A stretch of DNA of 64,000 nucleotides from Natrialba taiwanensis DSM 12281 (GTDB taxonomy: Archaea > Halobacteriota > Halobacteria > Halobacteriales > Natrialbaceae), in assembly GCF_000337595.1 (NCBI RefSeq), contig NZ_AOIL01000052.1:146034-210033 (forward strand), given 5' to 3'. The notes under the pieces were generated by a model that saw only the letters and a program-made list of their open reading frames with translations, did not search any database and was not told the DNA's origin. Below are positions 52,761 through 62,551 of this stretch, piece after piece. A program made the translations under genes and the position numbers. Positions within the stretch are counted from its first letter, which is position 1. Each line of letters opens with the position of its first letter.

Positions 52761-53641
52761 CCTTGCAGATAGGAATCCTCTACTCCCGGATCCGCAAGGA
52801 CGAGAAGCTCCTCCTCGCAGAGCTTCGCGAGCGCGACCACGAGATCACGAAGATCGACGTCCGCAAGCACGAGTTCACCGTTGGCGAGGTACCCGACGCG
52901 TTCGCCGACCTCGATCTCGTCGTCGATCGCTGTCTCGCCACGAGTCGGAGCCTGTACGCCACGCAGTTCTTCGAGGCGTACGGGATTCCCGTGGTCAACA
53001 GCCACGAGACGGCCGATATCTGTGCGGACAAGGCGAAGAACAGCCTCGCGCTCGAACGGGCGGGCGTCCCCACGCCCGAAACGAAAGTCGCCTTCACGAA
53101 GGAGACGGCGATGGAGGCCATCGAGGACTTCGGCTACCCCTGCGTTCTCAAGCCCGTCGTCGGCTCGTGGGGGCGCTTGATGGCCAAGATCGATTCGCCC
53201 GACGCCGCGGAGGCGATCTTAGAGCACAAAGCGACACTCGGACACTACGAGCACAAGGTGTTCTACGTCCAGGAGTTCGTCGAGAAACCCGGCCGCGATA
53301 TCCGCGTGCTCGCCATCGACGGCGAGCCGATCGCCGGCATGGTCCGCTCGTCGGACCACTGGATCACGAACGCCGCGAAGGGAGCGGAGACCGATGTCTT
53401 CGAACTCGACGATGAGGCCGAGGATCTCGTCCAGACGGCCAGCGACGCCGTCGGCGGCGGACTCCTCGGTGTCGACCTGATGGAAACCGGCGACTCCTAC
53501 ACCGTCCACGAGGTCAACCACACCGTCGAGTTCAAGGCGCTCAACGACGCCGTCGAGACCGACGTTGCCGGCACCGTCGTCGACTGGCTCGAGGAGAAGG
53601 CCGCCGAGAACGACATGCAAGAGGTCGAGGTGACCCTCTGA
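52757..53641 (+). CDS. argX: Glutamate-LysW ligase (ArgX/LysX ATP-grasp)
   Basis: 294 residues from a GTG that overlaps the lysW stop (GTGA). ATP-grasp blocks include PCVLKPVVGSWGRLMAKID and VYVQEFVEKPGRDIRVLAIDG-type FVEKPGRDIRVLAID, with DSYTVHEVNHTVEFK at the end (metal-binding). It joins glutamate to the C-terminal Glu of LysW. I use argX because the neighbours are arginine genes; the lysine branch cannot be excluded from sequence. Confidence 0.93.
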   Translation: MTLQIGILYSRIRKDEKLLLAELRERDHEITKIDVRKHEFTVGEVPDAFADLDLVVDRCLATSRSLYATQFFEAYGIPVVNSHETADICADKAKNSLALERAGVPTPETKVAFTKETAMEAIEDFGYPCVLKPVVGSWGRLMAKIDSPDAAEAILEHKATLGHYEHKVFYVQEFVEKPGRDIRVLAIDGEPIAGMVRSSDHWITNAAKGAETDVFELDDEAEDLVQTASDAVGGGLLGVDLMETGDSYTVHEVNHTVEFKALNDAVETDVAGTVVDWLEEKAAENDMQEVEVTL

Positions 53642-54732
53642 TGGCGGTCGGTACCGACGCGGACGCGAACACAGCGAGCACAGACGAATCCGCCGAGACC
53701 GTCACCGCGACCGTCATCGGCGGCAGCGGGTTCACCGGCGGCGAACTCCTGCGGTTGCTCGCCGGCCATCCGAACGTTGAACTCGCGGAGGTCACCAGCC
53801 GGTCGAAAGCCGGCAAGAGCGTTGGCTCCGTGCACCCGCCGCTTCGGGGGGCGGACCTGCGCTTTACCGAGCCCGACGACTTAGAGAGCGTCGACGTGCT
53901 GTTTGCCGCGACGCCACACGGCGTTTCGATGGGACAGGTAGACGAGTTCTTCGAGATTGCCGACACCGTCGTGGATCTCTCGGCGGATTTCCGCCTCGAC
54001 ACCGAGGAGCAGTACGTCGAGTGGTACGACGGCCACGACGCGCCCGAGTACTTAGAGAAGGCCGAGTACGCTCTGCCCGAGATCAACCGCGAGAACCTCG
54101 ACGGGGCCGACCTCATTGCGGGCGGCGGCTGCAACGCTACCGCCACCATTCTCGGCCTGTATCCGCTGTTCGAGCACGACATTCTCGACGGCAGCGAGCA
54201 AGTCGTGGTCGACGTGAAGGTCGGCTCTTCCGAGGGCGGCGCGGGCGGCGGCGAAGCCTCCTCCCATCCGGAGCGCTCGGGCGTCGTTCGCCCCTACGCG
54301 CCGACGGGCCACCGCCACGAGGCCGAGATCGAGCAGTTCCTCGGTACCTCCGTGGCGTTCACCTGCCACGCCGTGGACATGGTTCGCGGCGCGAGCGCGA
54401 CGAGCCACGTCTTCCCCTCGAGTCCCGTCTCGAAGGGCGACCTCTGGCAGGCGTATCGCGGCTGCTACGAGGACGAGCCGTTCGTCCGCATGGCCGCGGG
54501 CGGCTCCGGCGTCTACCGCTATCCCGAGCCGAAGTCGGTTGCGGGAACGAACCTCGCCGAGGTCGGCTTCGAACTTGACCCGAGTAACAAGCGTGTCGTC
54601 GTCTTTTCAGCGATCGACAACATGATGAAGGGGTCGGCCGGCCAGGCGGTCCACGCCGCTAACGTGGCGCTCGGCTTCGAGGAGACGGCCGGACTCGAGT
54701 TCACGGGGCTACATCCCGTGGGGGCACCATAA
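53641..54732 (+). CDS. argC: LysW-gamma-glutamyl-phosphate reductase (ArgC/LysY)
   Basis: 363 residues. NAD(P)H motif VIGGSGFTGGELLRLLAGHP, and active Cys in GGGCNATATILGLYP, as in N-acetyl-gamma-glutamyl-phosphate reductase. The first about 20 residues are Asp/Thr-rich. It overlaps argX by one base (TGATG) and argB by one (TAATG). Confidence 0.95.
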   Translation: MAVGTDADANTASTDESAETVTATVIGGSGFTGGELLRLLAGHPNVELAEVTSRSKAGKSVGSVHPPLRGADLRFTEPDDLESVDVLFAATPHGVSMGQVDEFFEIADTVVDLSADFRLDTEEQYVEWYDGHDAPEYLEKAEYALPEINRENLDGADLIAGGGCNATATILGLYPLFEHDILDGSEQVVVDVKVGSSEGGAGGGEASSHPERSGVVRPYAPTGHRHEAEIEQFLGTSVAFTCHAVDMVRGASATSHVFPSSPVSKGDLWQAYRGCYEDEPFVRMAAGGSGVYRYPEPKSVAGTNLAEVGFELDPSNKRVVVFSAIDNMMKGSAGQAVHAANVALGFEETAGLEFTGLHPVGAP

Positions 54733-55607
54733 TGACGACCGTCGTCAAGGTCGGCGGCGCACGTGCCGTTAATCCGGAAGGCGCGCTCGCGGATGTCGCG
54801 AGCCTCGTCGAAGCGGACGAAAACGTGGTACTCACCCACGGCGGTTCGACGGCCGTCGACGAGACCCTTGCGGAACTCGGCGAGGAACCTACCTACGTCG
54901 AGACGCCCGGCGGCGTCGTCGGTCGGTTCACCGATGAGGACACGATGGACGTCTTTAAGATGGTGATGCCCGGCAAGCTCAACACGGACCTCGTGGAGTC
55001 GCTCCAGAACGAGGGCGTGAACGCGGTCGGTCTCTCGGGCACCGACGGCAAGCTGCTGGAGGGCAAGCGCAAGTCCGCCGTCCGCGTCAAAGAGGACGGC
55101 AAGAAGAAGATTTTGCGCGGCGACCACTCGGGAACGATCGACTCGGTCAACGCGGACCTGCTCGAGACGGTCCTCGCGGGCGGCTACACGCCGGTCGTCT
55201 CCGTCCCGGTACTCGGACGGGAAAAAGAGGGCGGCTACACCGCCGTCAACGCCGACGCCGACCGCGCCGCCGCTGCGATTGCGGGTGCTCTCGAGGCCGA
55301 CCTGGTCGTGCTCACCGACGTGTCGGGAATCTATGAGGATCCCGACGACGAGTCGACGAAGATCGACTCGGCCGCGACGCCCGCCGAGTTCAGCGCGGTC
55401 GAAGACGCGGCGGAGGGCTTCATGACGAAGAAGGTCATGGCGGCCGAAGAGGCCCTGGAGGGAGGGGCAGCCTCGGTCACCGTCGCGTCGGCGAACGCGG
55501 ACGAGCCGATTACGAGTGCGCTCGCGGGTGCGGGCACGACGCTCGAACCCGGCGCGCTCGCCGATGCGGAAGCAGAGGAAACAGCGAATACGGAGGTCAC
55601 ACAATGA
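54732..55607 (+). CDS. argB: LysW-glutamate kinase (ArgB/LysZ)
   Basis: 291 residues, amino-acid kinase fold. VVKVGGARAVNPEG is the N-terminal phosphate loop, and NVVLTHGGSTAVDETLAEL, GLSGTDGKLLEGKRK and VVLTDVSGIYEDP follow. The substrate is LysW-bound glutamate in this pathway. It overlaps argD by four bases (ATGA). Confidence 0.95.
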   Translation: MTTVVKVGGARAVNPEGALADVASLVEADENVVLTHGGSTAVDETLAELGEEPTYVETPGGVVGRFTDEDTMDVFKMVMPGKLNTDLVESLQNEGVNAVGLSGTDGKLLEGKRKSAVRVKEDGKKKILRGDHSGTIDSVNADLLETVLAGGYTPVVSVPVLGREKEGGYTAVNADADRAAAAIAGALEADLVVLTDVSGIYEDPDDESTKIDSAATPAEFSAVEDAAEGFMTKKVMAAEEALEGGAASVTVASANADEPITSALAGAGTTLEPGALADAEAEETANTEVTQ

Positions 55608-56752
55608 GCGGATTCGTCTTCTCCGAGAAACCGATCAGCATCGAATCCGGCGAGGGTGCGACGCTCACCGCCGAGAACGGCACCGAATACCTCGACTTCG
55701 GCGCGAGCTACGCCTGCACGCCGACCGGCCACTGTCATCCCGACGTGGTCGACGCGATTCAGGAACAGGCCGCCGAGTTGCTGTACGTCCAGGGCTCGTA
55801 CCCGGTCCAGTCGCGGACCGATCTCCACGAGAAACTGGGGACGCTCGCTCCTGGCGGGATCGAGAACGTCTGGCTCTGTAACTCCGGAACCGAGGCCAAC
55901 GAGGCCGCCCTGAAGTTCGCCCGGAGCGCGACCGACGGGACGAAGATCGTCGCCGCCAAGCGCGCCTTCCACGGCCGCACCGCCGGCACCCTGTCGGCGA
56001 CCTGGAAACCAAAGTACAAGAAACCCTTCGAGCCGCTGCTCGAGGACCAGATCGAGTTCGTCACCTACGGCGACACGGCTGAACTCGAGGACGCGGTCGA
56101 CGACGAAACGGCGGCCGTTATCCTCGAACCCATCCAGGGCGAGGGTGGCATTCACCCCGCGCCGGCGGGCTATCTCGAGGCGGCCCGCGAGTGTACCGAG
56201 GCGACCGACACCGCGCTGATCTTCGACGAGATCCAGACCGGGATCGGCCGCACAGGGAATCTGTGGGCTTGCGAAGGCTACGGCGTGACGCCCGACATCC
56301 TGACGACCGCGAAGGGGATCGCGAGCGGTCTGCCGATGGGGGCGACGCTCTGTCGGGACTGGGTCGCCGAGGCGGCGGGGCCGCATGGCTCGACGTTCTC
56401 CGGCAACCCCCTCGTTTCGGCTGCAGCGAACGCCACGCTCGACGCGGTCGTCGACGAGGACCTGCCGGGTAACGCCGCCGACGTCGGCGGCTACTTGCAG
56501 GACGAACTGACCGCGCTCGACGTGCCGATTCGCGACGTTCGCGGCGAGGGGTTGATGATCGGCGTCGAAGTGAAGCGCGGAGCTAATCGGGTGCTGCGGG
56601 ACCTCGCACTCGAACACCAGGTGCTCGCCCTGCCGGCCGGCCGGAGCGTCGTCCGCCTGCTGCCGCCGCTGGTGCTCGAGGAGGAGCACGCCGATCAGGT
56701 CGTGACGGCGCTCGCGGACGTACTCGCGCCCAAAGCCGAATCACAATCATGA
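55604..56752 (+). CDS. argD: LysW-ornithine/acetylornithine aminotransferase (ArgD/LysJ)
   Basis: 382 residues, class III. NSGTEANEAALKFARSA, IFDEIQTGIGRTG and the PLP lysine in TAKGIASGLPMGATL. It makes LysW-ornithine from the semialdehyde. Overlaps argB and argE by ATGA each. The N-terminal blocks SYACTPTGHCHPDVV are family-typical. Confidence 0.96.
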   Translation: MSGFVFSEKPISIESGEGATLTAENGTEYLDFGASYACTPTGHCHPDVVDAIQEQAAELLYVQGSYPVQSRTDLHEKLGTLAPGGIENVWLCNSGTEANEAALKFARSATDGTKIVAAKRAFHGRTAGTLSATWKPKYKKPFEPLLEDQIEFVTYGDTAELEDAVDDETAAVILEPIQGEGGIHPAPAGYLEAARECTEATDTALIFDEIQTGIGRTGNLWACEGYGVTPDILTTAKGIASGLPMGATLCRDWVAEAAGPHGSTFSGNPLVSAAANATLDAVVDEDLPGNAADVGGYLQDELTALDVPIRDVRGEGLMIGVEVKRGANRVLRDLALEHQVLALPAGRSVVRLLPPLVLEEEHADQVVTALADVLAPKAESQS

Positions 56753-57855
56753 GTACGACGATGACCGATCCCGACGCGATATCGCTTGCGGACGCTCGCG
56801 AACTGCTGGTCGACCTCGTCTCGATCCCCTCGCCGTCGGGTGAGGAACGCGACGCGGCAGAGCGCCTCGCCGCATTCTTCAAGGCCCACGACCGCGAGGT
56901 CCGGATCGACGAGGTCGGCAACGTCCGCGCGCCGGCGGACGATTCGGTGCTGTTGACCTCGCACATCGATACCGTCCCCGGTGAGATTCCGGTCGAAGTC
57001 GAACCGGCGGACGAAGCGGACGAGGAAGACGACATCGCTGCCGAGGGGGATGACGTGCTCCGCGGACGCGGTAGCGTCGACGCGACCGGGCCGCTGGCCG
57101 CGATGGCCGCGGCCGCGGTCCGCACCGGCGTCTCGTTCGTCGGCGTCGTCGGCGAGGAGACGAACTCCCGTGGCGCGCGCCACCTGGTCGACGACCGTGA
57201 GGAACCGGACGCCGTCGTCAACGGCGAACCCAGCGGCGCGACGGGGATCACCCTCGGCTACCGCGGCTTCCTCTCGGGAACGTACGTCGCGACCAGCGAG
57301 TCCGGCCACACCTCCCGCCCCGAACCCAACGCGATCCAGCACGCGACGAGCTGGTGGACGAGCGTCGAGGAATCGTTCGAACAAGACGAGTACCAGCCAG
57401 TCTTCGAGCGCGTGACGACCAAACCCGTCGCCATCGACGGCGGCATCACCGACGACGGCCTCTCCGTCGAAGCCACGCTCGACGTGCAACTGCGCGTGCC
57501 ACCGACGCTCGACGTCGAGACGGTTCGCGAGACCGCCGAGGCACCGCTCGAAATCGGCACCGTCACCTGGGCCGACCCGATCCCGCCGGTGATGGAAAGT
57601 CCGCGCACCGAGGTCGCCCGCGCGTTCCGCGCGGCGATCCGGAACGAAGACGGCGAGCCGCGGTTGCTGCGCAAGACCGGCACCAGCGACATGAACCTCT
57701 TCGCCGGCGCGTGGGACTGCCCGATGGCGACCTACGGCCCCGGCAACTCAGAACTCGATCACGCTCCCGACGAACGCCTCTCGCTCGACGAGTTCGACCA
57801 GTCCGTCGCGGTGCTCACCCGCGTCGCGACGACGCTTACAGGAGGTAACGACTAA
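56749..57855 (+). CDS. argE: LysW-ornithine hydrolase (ArgE/LysK, M20 family)
   Basis: 368 residues. M20 metal and catalytic blocks: LTSHIDTVPGEIPVEV, GRGSVDATGPLAAM and GEETNSRGARHLV. It frees ornithine from LysW. Overlaps argD (ATGA) and argF (TAATG). The N-terminal LVSIPSPSGEERDAAERL is typical. Confidence 0.95.
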   Translation: MSTTMTDPDAISLADARELLVDLVSIPSPSGEERDAAERLAAFFKAHDREVRIDEVGNVRAPADDSVLLTSHIDTVPGEIPVEVEPADEADEEDDIAAEGDDVLRGRGSVDATGPLAAMAAAAVRTGVSFVGVVGEETNSRGARHLVDDREEPDAVVNGEPSGATGITLGYRGFLSGTYVATSESGHTSRPEPNAIQHATSWWTSVEESFEQDEYQPVFERVTTKPVAIDGGITDDGLSVEATLDVQLRVPPTLDVETVRETAEAPLEIGTVTWADPIPPVMESPRTEVARAFRAAIRNEDGEPRLLRKTGTSDMNLFAGAWDCPMATYGPGNSELDHAPDERLSLDEFDQSVAVLTRVATTLTGGND

Positions 57856-58802
57856 TGTCTCAATCCCAATCCCAGTCCCCGTCTCCGTCCGACCCGGAAC
57901 CGCGGCACTTCCTCGAGATCGACGACGTCTCACACGAGGAGTTGCTCGAAATCCTCGATCTGGCGGACGACCTCAAGCACGCACAGCAAACCGGCGAGCC
58001 ACACGAAGCGCTCGACGGACGGACGCTCGGAATGATCTTTCAGAAGCCGAGCACGCGTACCCGCGTCTCGTTCGAAACGGGAATGACCCAACTCGGCGGT
58101 CACGCAATCTTCCTCGGTGCGGACGACATCCAACTGGGCCGCGGCGAACCCCTAAAGGATACTTCGCGGACCCTCTCACGGTACGTCGACGTCGTGATGG
58201 CGCGGCTGTTCAAACACGACAACGTCGAGGTGCTCGCGGCGAACTCGTCGGTGCCGATAGTCAACGGACTCACCGACGACGCTCACCCCTGCCAGACGCT
58301 CGCCGATCTGCTGACGATCCGCGAACAGGAGGGGGGCTTCGACGACGTTTCCGTCGCCTGGATCGGCGACGGCAACAACGTCGGGCAGTCGTTCGTGATC
58401 GGTGCCGCGATGACCGATATGGACCTGACGGTGGCGACACCCGAGGGCTACGGTATCGACGACGGCGTCATCGACCGTGCGCAGGAACTCGGCGGCGATC
58501 CGACGATCACGACCGATCCGATCGAGGCGGCCACTGATGCTGACATTATCTACACCGATGTCTGGATCAGTATGGGCCAGGAGGACGAACGCGACGTGCG
58601 CATGGAGGCCTTCGAGGGCTTCCAGGTCTGTTCGGACCTGCTCGAACACGCCCCCGAGGCGTCGGTCATGCACTGTCTGCCAGCTCACCGCGGCGAGGAA
58701 ATCACCGACGAGGTCATCGAAAGCGACCGCTCGATCGTCTTCGACCAGGCCGAAAACCGTCTCCACGCCCAGAAGGCGTTACTCCAGTGGCTGCTCGATT
58801 GA
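57855..58802 (+). CDS. argF: Ornithine carbamoyltransferase
   Basis: 315 residues. Carbamoyl-phosphate motif KPSTRTRVSFETG, HPCQTLADLLT and ornithine motif HCLPAHRGEE. It is the last gene of the operon and gives citrulline. Its N-terminus is a Gln/Ser-rich repeat (SQSQSQSPSPSDP). Confidence 0.96.
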   Translation: MSQSQSQSPSPSDPEPRHFLEIDDVSHEELLEILDLADDLKHAQQTGEPHEALDGRTLGMIFQKPSTRTRVSFETGMTQLGGHAIFLGADDIQLGRGEPLKDTSRTLSRYVDVVMARLFKHDNVEVLAANSSVPIVNGLTDDAHPCQTLADLLTIREQEGGFDDVSVAWIGDGNNVGQSFVIGAAMTDMDLTVATPEGYGIDDGVIDRAQELGGDPTITTDPIEAATDADIIYTDVWISMGQEDERDVRMEAFEGFQVCSDLLEHAPEASVMHCLPAHRGEEITDEVIESDRSIVFDQAENRLHAQKALLQWLLD

Positions 58803-59248
58803 GGCCGACGCTGCCGGTCATTTCGTCCCGGTAAATCGCCGTTTTCGTGAGTCAATATGCCGTTGTCCCATCCCCGAAAGAAGTCAACGAGAAGAACAAT
58901 CTAGAACAGTTATATATGTGTGCGTGATCTCCCCGGAGTGGCATGTCGTTCAGACTGCTGTTTGCCCTGTTCATCATGCTCCTGGGCCCTGCGGTGCTGG
59001 TGGGGCTCATCGTGATGTAGGACGGTGGAATCGCGAGCGAATCCGGGCACACCACCCAGTCCCGATGACACACCACTCGGCTTTCCGGGACGCTTTTTGC
59101 CGATCACACCTTGCAACGGGTGAGCGATCACACCGGCGCTCGCGGGAACGAGCACGCGCGGACATGGAAACGGGAAAACGGGATGGGGGTATCTGCCGAA
59201 TCCACGTGCTTTTTGCCGGTCGCTCCCCTCCCCGAGGACAGAACAATA
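58803..59248. other. Gap between argF and thrC with a microprotein
   Basis: 446 bases, with the 25-residue ORF at 58943-59020. The rest, from 59021 to 59248, is the thrC upstream region; an in-frame extension of thrC runs through it but starts too early. Confidence 0.5.
58943..59020 (+). CDS. 25-residue single-TM microprotein
   Basis: The ATG is 30 bases from TTATATAT (58910-58917), with GGAG at 58935-58938 as a possible ribosome binding site. The peptide starts MSFRLLFALFIMLLGPAV and is one hydrophobic helix almost throughout, ending in Met. It is too short for most gene finders. It could be real, given its promoter, but its function is unknown. Confidence 0.5.
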   Translation: MSFRLLFALFIMLLGPAVLVGLIVM

Positions 59249-60514
59249 ATGAGTCTCAGTCTCTCTGCCGACCAACCGGCAGCACCCGCCGACGCCGACG
59301 ACGGCGTCTGGCTCGAGTGCATCGCGTGCGGCGAGACGTTCGCCCCGTTCGCGGACATCCGCTACACCTGCGACGAGTGCGAGAGCCTGCTCGAGGTTCG
59401 CTACGACGACCTGCCGACGCTCGAAGACTTCGCGGGCGAAGGCCAGGGCGTCTGGCGCTACGCCGACACCCTCCCGCTCGATGCGGGCGTCTCGATTCAG
59501 GAGGGTGCCACGCCGCTGTACGATGTCCCCGACCTCGAGGACGATATCGGGCTCGAAGCCCTGCGGATCAAACACGAAGGGATGAATCCCACCGGCTCGT
59601 TCAAGGACCGCGGCATGACCGTCGGCGTCGCCGTCGCGAACGAACTCGGCGTCGACCGCCTCGCCTGCGCCTCGACCGGCAACACGAGCGCCGCGCTCGC
59701 CGCCTACGGCTCCCGCGGCGGCATGGAAACGCTCGTGCTCCTCCCCGCCGGCAAGGTCGCCGCCGGCAAAATCGCCCAGGCCAGCCTCCACGGTGCCCGC
59801 ATCCTGGAGGTCGACGGCAACTTCGACGCCTGCCTCGATATCGTCCAGGAACTCGCCGGCCAGGGCGAAGCCTACCTGCTGAACTCGCTGAACCCCTTCC
59901 GACTCGAGGGGCAGAAGACGATCGGCCTCGAAATCCTGGAGGGCTTTCTCGCGGACTACGACACCGTCCCCGACCGGATCGTCCTCCCGGTCGGCAACGC
60001 CGGCAACACCGCCGCGCTGTACAAAGCCTTTCGTGAACTCGTGCAAGCGGGCGCGCTCTCCCGCGACGAGGTCCCGAAACTCGTCGGCGTGCAGGCCGAG
60101 GGCGCGGCTCCGATGGTCGAAGCCGTCGAGAACGGCGCGGACGAGGTCCGGCGCTGGGACGAGATCGAGACGCGCGCGACGGCGATCAGAATCGGCAACC
60201 CGGTCAACGCACCGAAGGCGTTGCCGGGCATTCGCGAGACCGGCGGCACCGCGATCTCGGTCACCGACGAGGAGATCACCGCCGCACAGCGCGACCTCGC
60301 CGGCGAAGGGATCGGCGTCGAACCGGCCTCCGCCGCATCCGTTGCAGGACTGCGAAAGCTCCGCGCCGAGGGGGTCGTCACCGAAGACGAACGCGTCGCC
60401 TGCTTGACGACGGGTCACCTACTCAAAGACCCCGACGCGGCAGCCGCCGCGGGAAGCGAGCCGGAGCCGGTGCCGGCCGAAACGGCGGGCGTGCTCGAGC
60501 ATCTCGAGCACTGA
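59249..60514 (+). CDS. thrC: Threonine synthase
   Basis: 421 residues. An N-terminal zinc finger (CIACGETFAPFADIRYTCDEC) precedes the PLP fold. The PLP lysine is in MNPTGSFKDRGMTVG; SLNPFRLEGQKTIGLE is the later phosphate block. It turns O-phosphohomoserine into threonine. The ATG at 59249 (MSLSLSADQ) fits; the upstream reading is non-coding. Confidence 0.95.
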   Translation: MSLSLSADQPAAPADADDGVWLECIACGETFAPFADIRYTCDECESLLEVRYDDLPTLEDFAGEGQGVWRYADTLPLDAGVSIQEGATPLYDVPDLEDDIGLEALRIKHEGMNPTGSFKDRGMTVGVAVANELGVDRLACASTGNTSAALAAYGSRGGMETLVLLPAGKVAAGKIAQASLHGARILEVDGNFDACLDIVQELAGQGEAYLLNSLNPFRLEGQKTIGLEILEGFLADYDTVPDRIVLPVGNAGNTAALYKAFRELVQAGALSRDEVPKLVGVQAEGAAPMVEAVENGADEVRRWDEIETRATAIRIGNPVNAPKALPGIRETGGTAISVTDEEITAAQRDLAGEGIGVEPASAASVAGLRKLRAEGVVTEDERVACLTTGHLLKDPDAAAAAGSEPEPVPAETAGVLEHLEH

Positions 60515-60625
60515 CCCTCAATCTGCACTTTCTCACTTCTCACAGCCACACAATCTACAGTAGACGCGTCTGACGCCCGACTGACTGACCTTTTTCCGCG
60601 GGAGCGATGTACCGTCTGAGTTGCC

Positions 60626-61135
60626 ATGTCCGTCGAGTATCGGCCCCTCGAACAGCCCGCCATCACCGCTATCGACCCCGACGAATACACTCGAAATCCC
60701 CGTTCAGAGATCGCCAACGCCCCTCACGCCAGTCACGCCCCTCACCGGAAGTCATCATCGCTCTCGATACGATCGTCCCCGAACACGAGACACCCGCTTC
60801 CCGCTCGAATCGAACGAGTTCACCTCCGCGCCCGGGTCGCCGCACTCGAACGTGAACTGACGATCCGTGACCGTCAGCGCCGGGAGTTGATCACGCAGTA
60901 CGAACGTGAACTCGAGGCCCAGCAGGAGTATTATCGGGGCCGAAGTCGAGATCGAGAGCATACGCATGCACAACGCGGTCGAGACGATGAGGACGATCGG
61001 TCTGATCGGTCTGCCCGGTCCGATCGGACAGATCACTCTCCCGTCGCGCAGTCGGGACAAGCAGACCAGTCACGCCAATCGCGACGAACTCGGACCAAAC
61101 GCCTCGTTCAACGAATACTCGACCGGTGGCGCTAA
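60626..61135 (+). CDS. Coiled-coil protein, hypothetical
   Basis: 169 residues starting MSVEYRPLEQPAITAIDPDE. The centre (about 62-100) is a coiled coil (RVAALERELTIRDRQRREL and QYERELEAQQ). The C-terminal part is Arg/Asp/Gln-rich and probably disordered. The middle segment (about 30-60) has a less natural composition, so a frameshift or wrong start there is possible. Function unknown. Confidence 0.5.
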   Translation: MSVEYRPLEQPAITAIDPDEYTRNPRSEIANAPHASHAPHRKSSSLSIRSSPNTRHPLPARIERVHLRARVAALERELTIRDRQRRELITQYERELEAQQEYYRGRSRDREHTHAQRGRDDEDDRSDRSARSDRTDHSPVAQSGQADQSRQSRRTRTKRLVQRILDRWR

Positions 61136-61169
61136 CCTGGCCGGGGCATTCGGAGTATGCAACCCGAGT

Positions 61170-61904
61170 TCAGTCGGAACGACCGACTGATTCCGATTGT
61201 CCGTCCATTGCACCCGCCGCCGTGTCGGCTGCGGTTTCGCGGACGAACTCGATGAAGTTCTCGAAGACGAGTTTCGCCTCGCAGGCGGCAGCGTAGTTCT
61301 CGTCGGTGATTTCGGCGAGGACGGCGTCGCGGCGGTCCGCGTCGAGGTCCTTGCGGTGGACGAGTTCGCGGGCGGTCTTCGTATCGTACTCGGGGTGGAA
61401 CTGGACGCCGAAAACCCGGCCCTTGCAGAAGCCGTGATTCGAGTACTCGTTTTCGGCGAGCGGGGTTGCGCCGGGTGGCAGTTCGGCAACCGCGTCGGCG
61501 TGGCTCGTAAAGGCCGTGAACGACTGGGCGATGCCGTCGAACAGTCGGGAGTTCCCGTGGTGGTCGATTTCGCTGTAGCCGACCTCGTAGGCTCCCATGT
61601 CCTCGACGGTACCGCCGAGTACGTCGGCCAGGAGTTGGTGACCCCAACAGATGCCGAGCGCGGGAACCCCTCGCTCCAGGGCCCCTGTGACCCATTCTTT
61701 GGTAGCATCGATCCACTCCTCGTCCCAGTAGACGGACGACCGCGAGCCGGTGACGACGAGCCCGTCGAATTCGTAGTGTGAGGGGAGCTCGCCGTCGGTG
61801 ACATCGAACTCGGCCAGCGAGGCGTCGAGTTCGCGGCGGAAGTTTCGCGTCGTGTTCGCGTCCTCGTGGGCCGCGTTCAGGACGGCGATACGAACGTGAC
61901 TCAT
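61170..61904 (-). CDS. Class I glutamine amidotransferase-like protein (GMP synthase-like)
   Basis: 244 residues starting MSHVRIAVLNAAHEDANTT. The catalytic triad is visible: LGICWGHQLLADVLGG (Cys) and GVQFHPEYD (His, Glu). Free-standing domains of this type act as GMP-synthase-like amidotransferases or gamma-glutamyl hydrolases. No synthase partner lies adjacent. The C-terminus is Ala/Asp-rich. Confidence 0.88.
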   Translation of the reverse strand: MSHVRIAVLNAAHEDANTTRNFRRELDASLAEFDVTDGELPSHYEFDGLVVTGSRSSVYWDEEWIDATKEWVTGALERGVPALGICWGHQLLADVLGGTVEDMGAYEVGYSEIDHHGNSRLFDGIAQSFTAFTSHADAVAELPPGATPLAENEYSNHGFCKGRVFGVQFHPEYDTKTARELVHRKDLDADRRDAVLAEITDENYAAACEAKLVFENFIEFVRETAADTAAGAMDGQSESVGRSD

Positions 61905-62095
61905 ACTGTGTCGTGTAGTGGCCGCGCTGGACGGATATTCTTTCCGCCCGTCGCTCTCGGTGTGGTATCGCCTGCCGAGTCCGGTGTCGTTTGTCGGGTC
62001 CGATTTTTGACAGACGACGCCTGTCAAGTCCGATATCGCCTGTCGAGCAGTCGGTCGATGCCGCGTGCAGTTCCGGCACCCGGCTCGGAGAGCGG

Positions 62096-62551
62096 TCAGT
62101 AATCGCTGAAGAATCCGAACTCTTCGCCGCTCCGATCGATGTACTCGGTTTCCAGTACGTCGCTGACGGTCCGTCCGAGGTCGTCGAGTTCTTCTTCGAT
62201 ACCTTGCCGTTCGCCCCGTTCGAGCGGGTCACCGGACGGCGGTGCCAGATCGGTGGGGACAGTCGGGGCTTGGTAGCCGACGTCTTCCGTGGCCATGTTC
62301 CAATAAAAATCGAACTCGTCTATCAGCCCGCGGTCGCGCACGAGTCGGAACTCCTCGACTGTCAGATACGTATCGTCGCGCCACTCGTTGAAGCCGTCCT
62401 CCCACGCACCCTCCCGGAGGAACGTCGCTAACGCTTCGTGCGGTACATTATCGCCTGATCGGGATTCCGGTTCGACGACGGCGTCGTACTCACCCGGATC
62501 GAGTGGATTATCGAGCGCCGGTGGGTCTGGAATTTCGACATCGAGTGTCAT
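62096..62551 (-). CDS. Hypothetical acidic protein
   Basis: 151 residues starting MTLDVEIPDPPALDNPLD. It contains FLREGAWEDGFNEWRDDTYL and ATEDVGYQAPTVPTDL, no known motif. Acidic and cytoplasmic. I do not recognise the family. It is divergent from the peptidase gene. Confidence 0.6.
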   Translation of the reverse strand: MTLDVEIPDPPALDNPLDPGEYDAVVEPESRSGDNVPHEALATFLREGAWEDGFNEWRDDTYLTVEEFRLVRDRGLIDEFDFYWNMATEDVGYQAPTVPTDLAPPSGDPLERGERQGIEEELDDLGRTVSDVLETEYIDRSGEEFGFFSDY

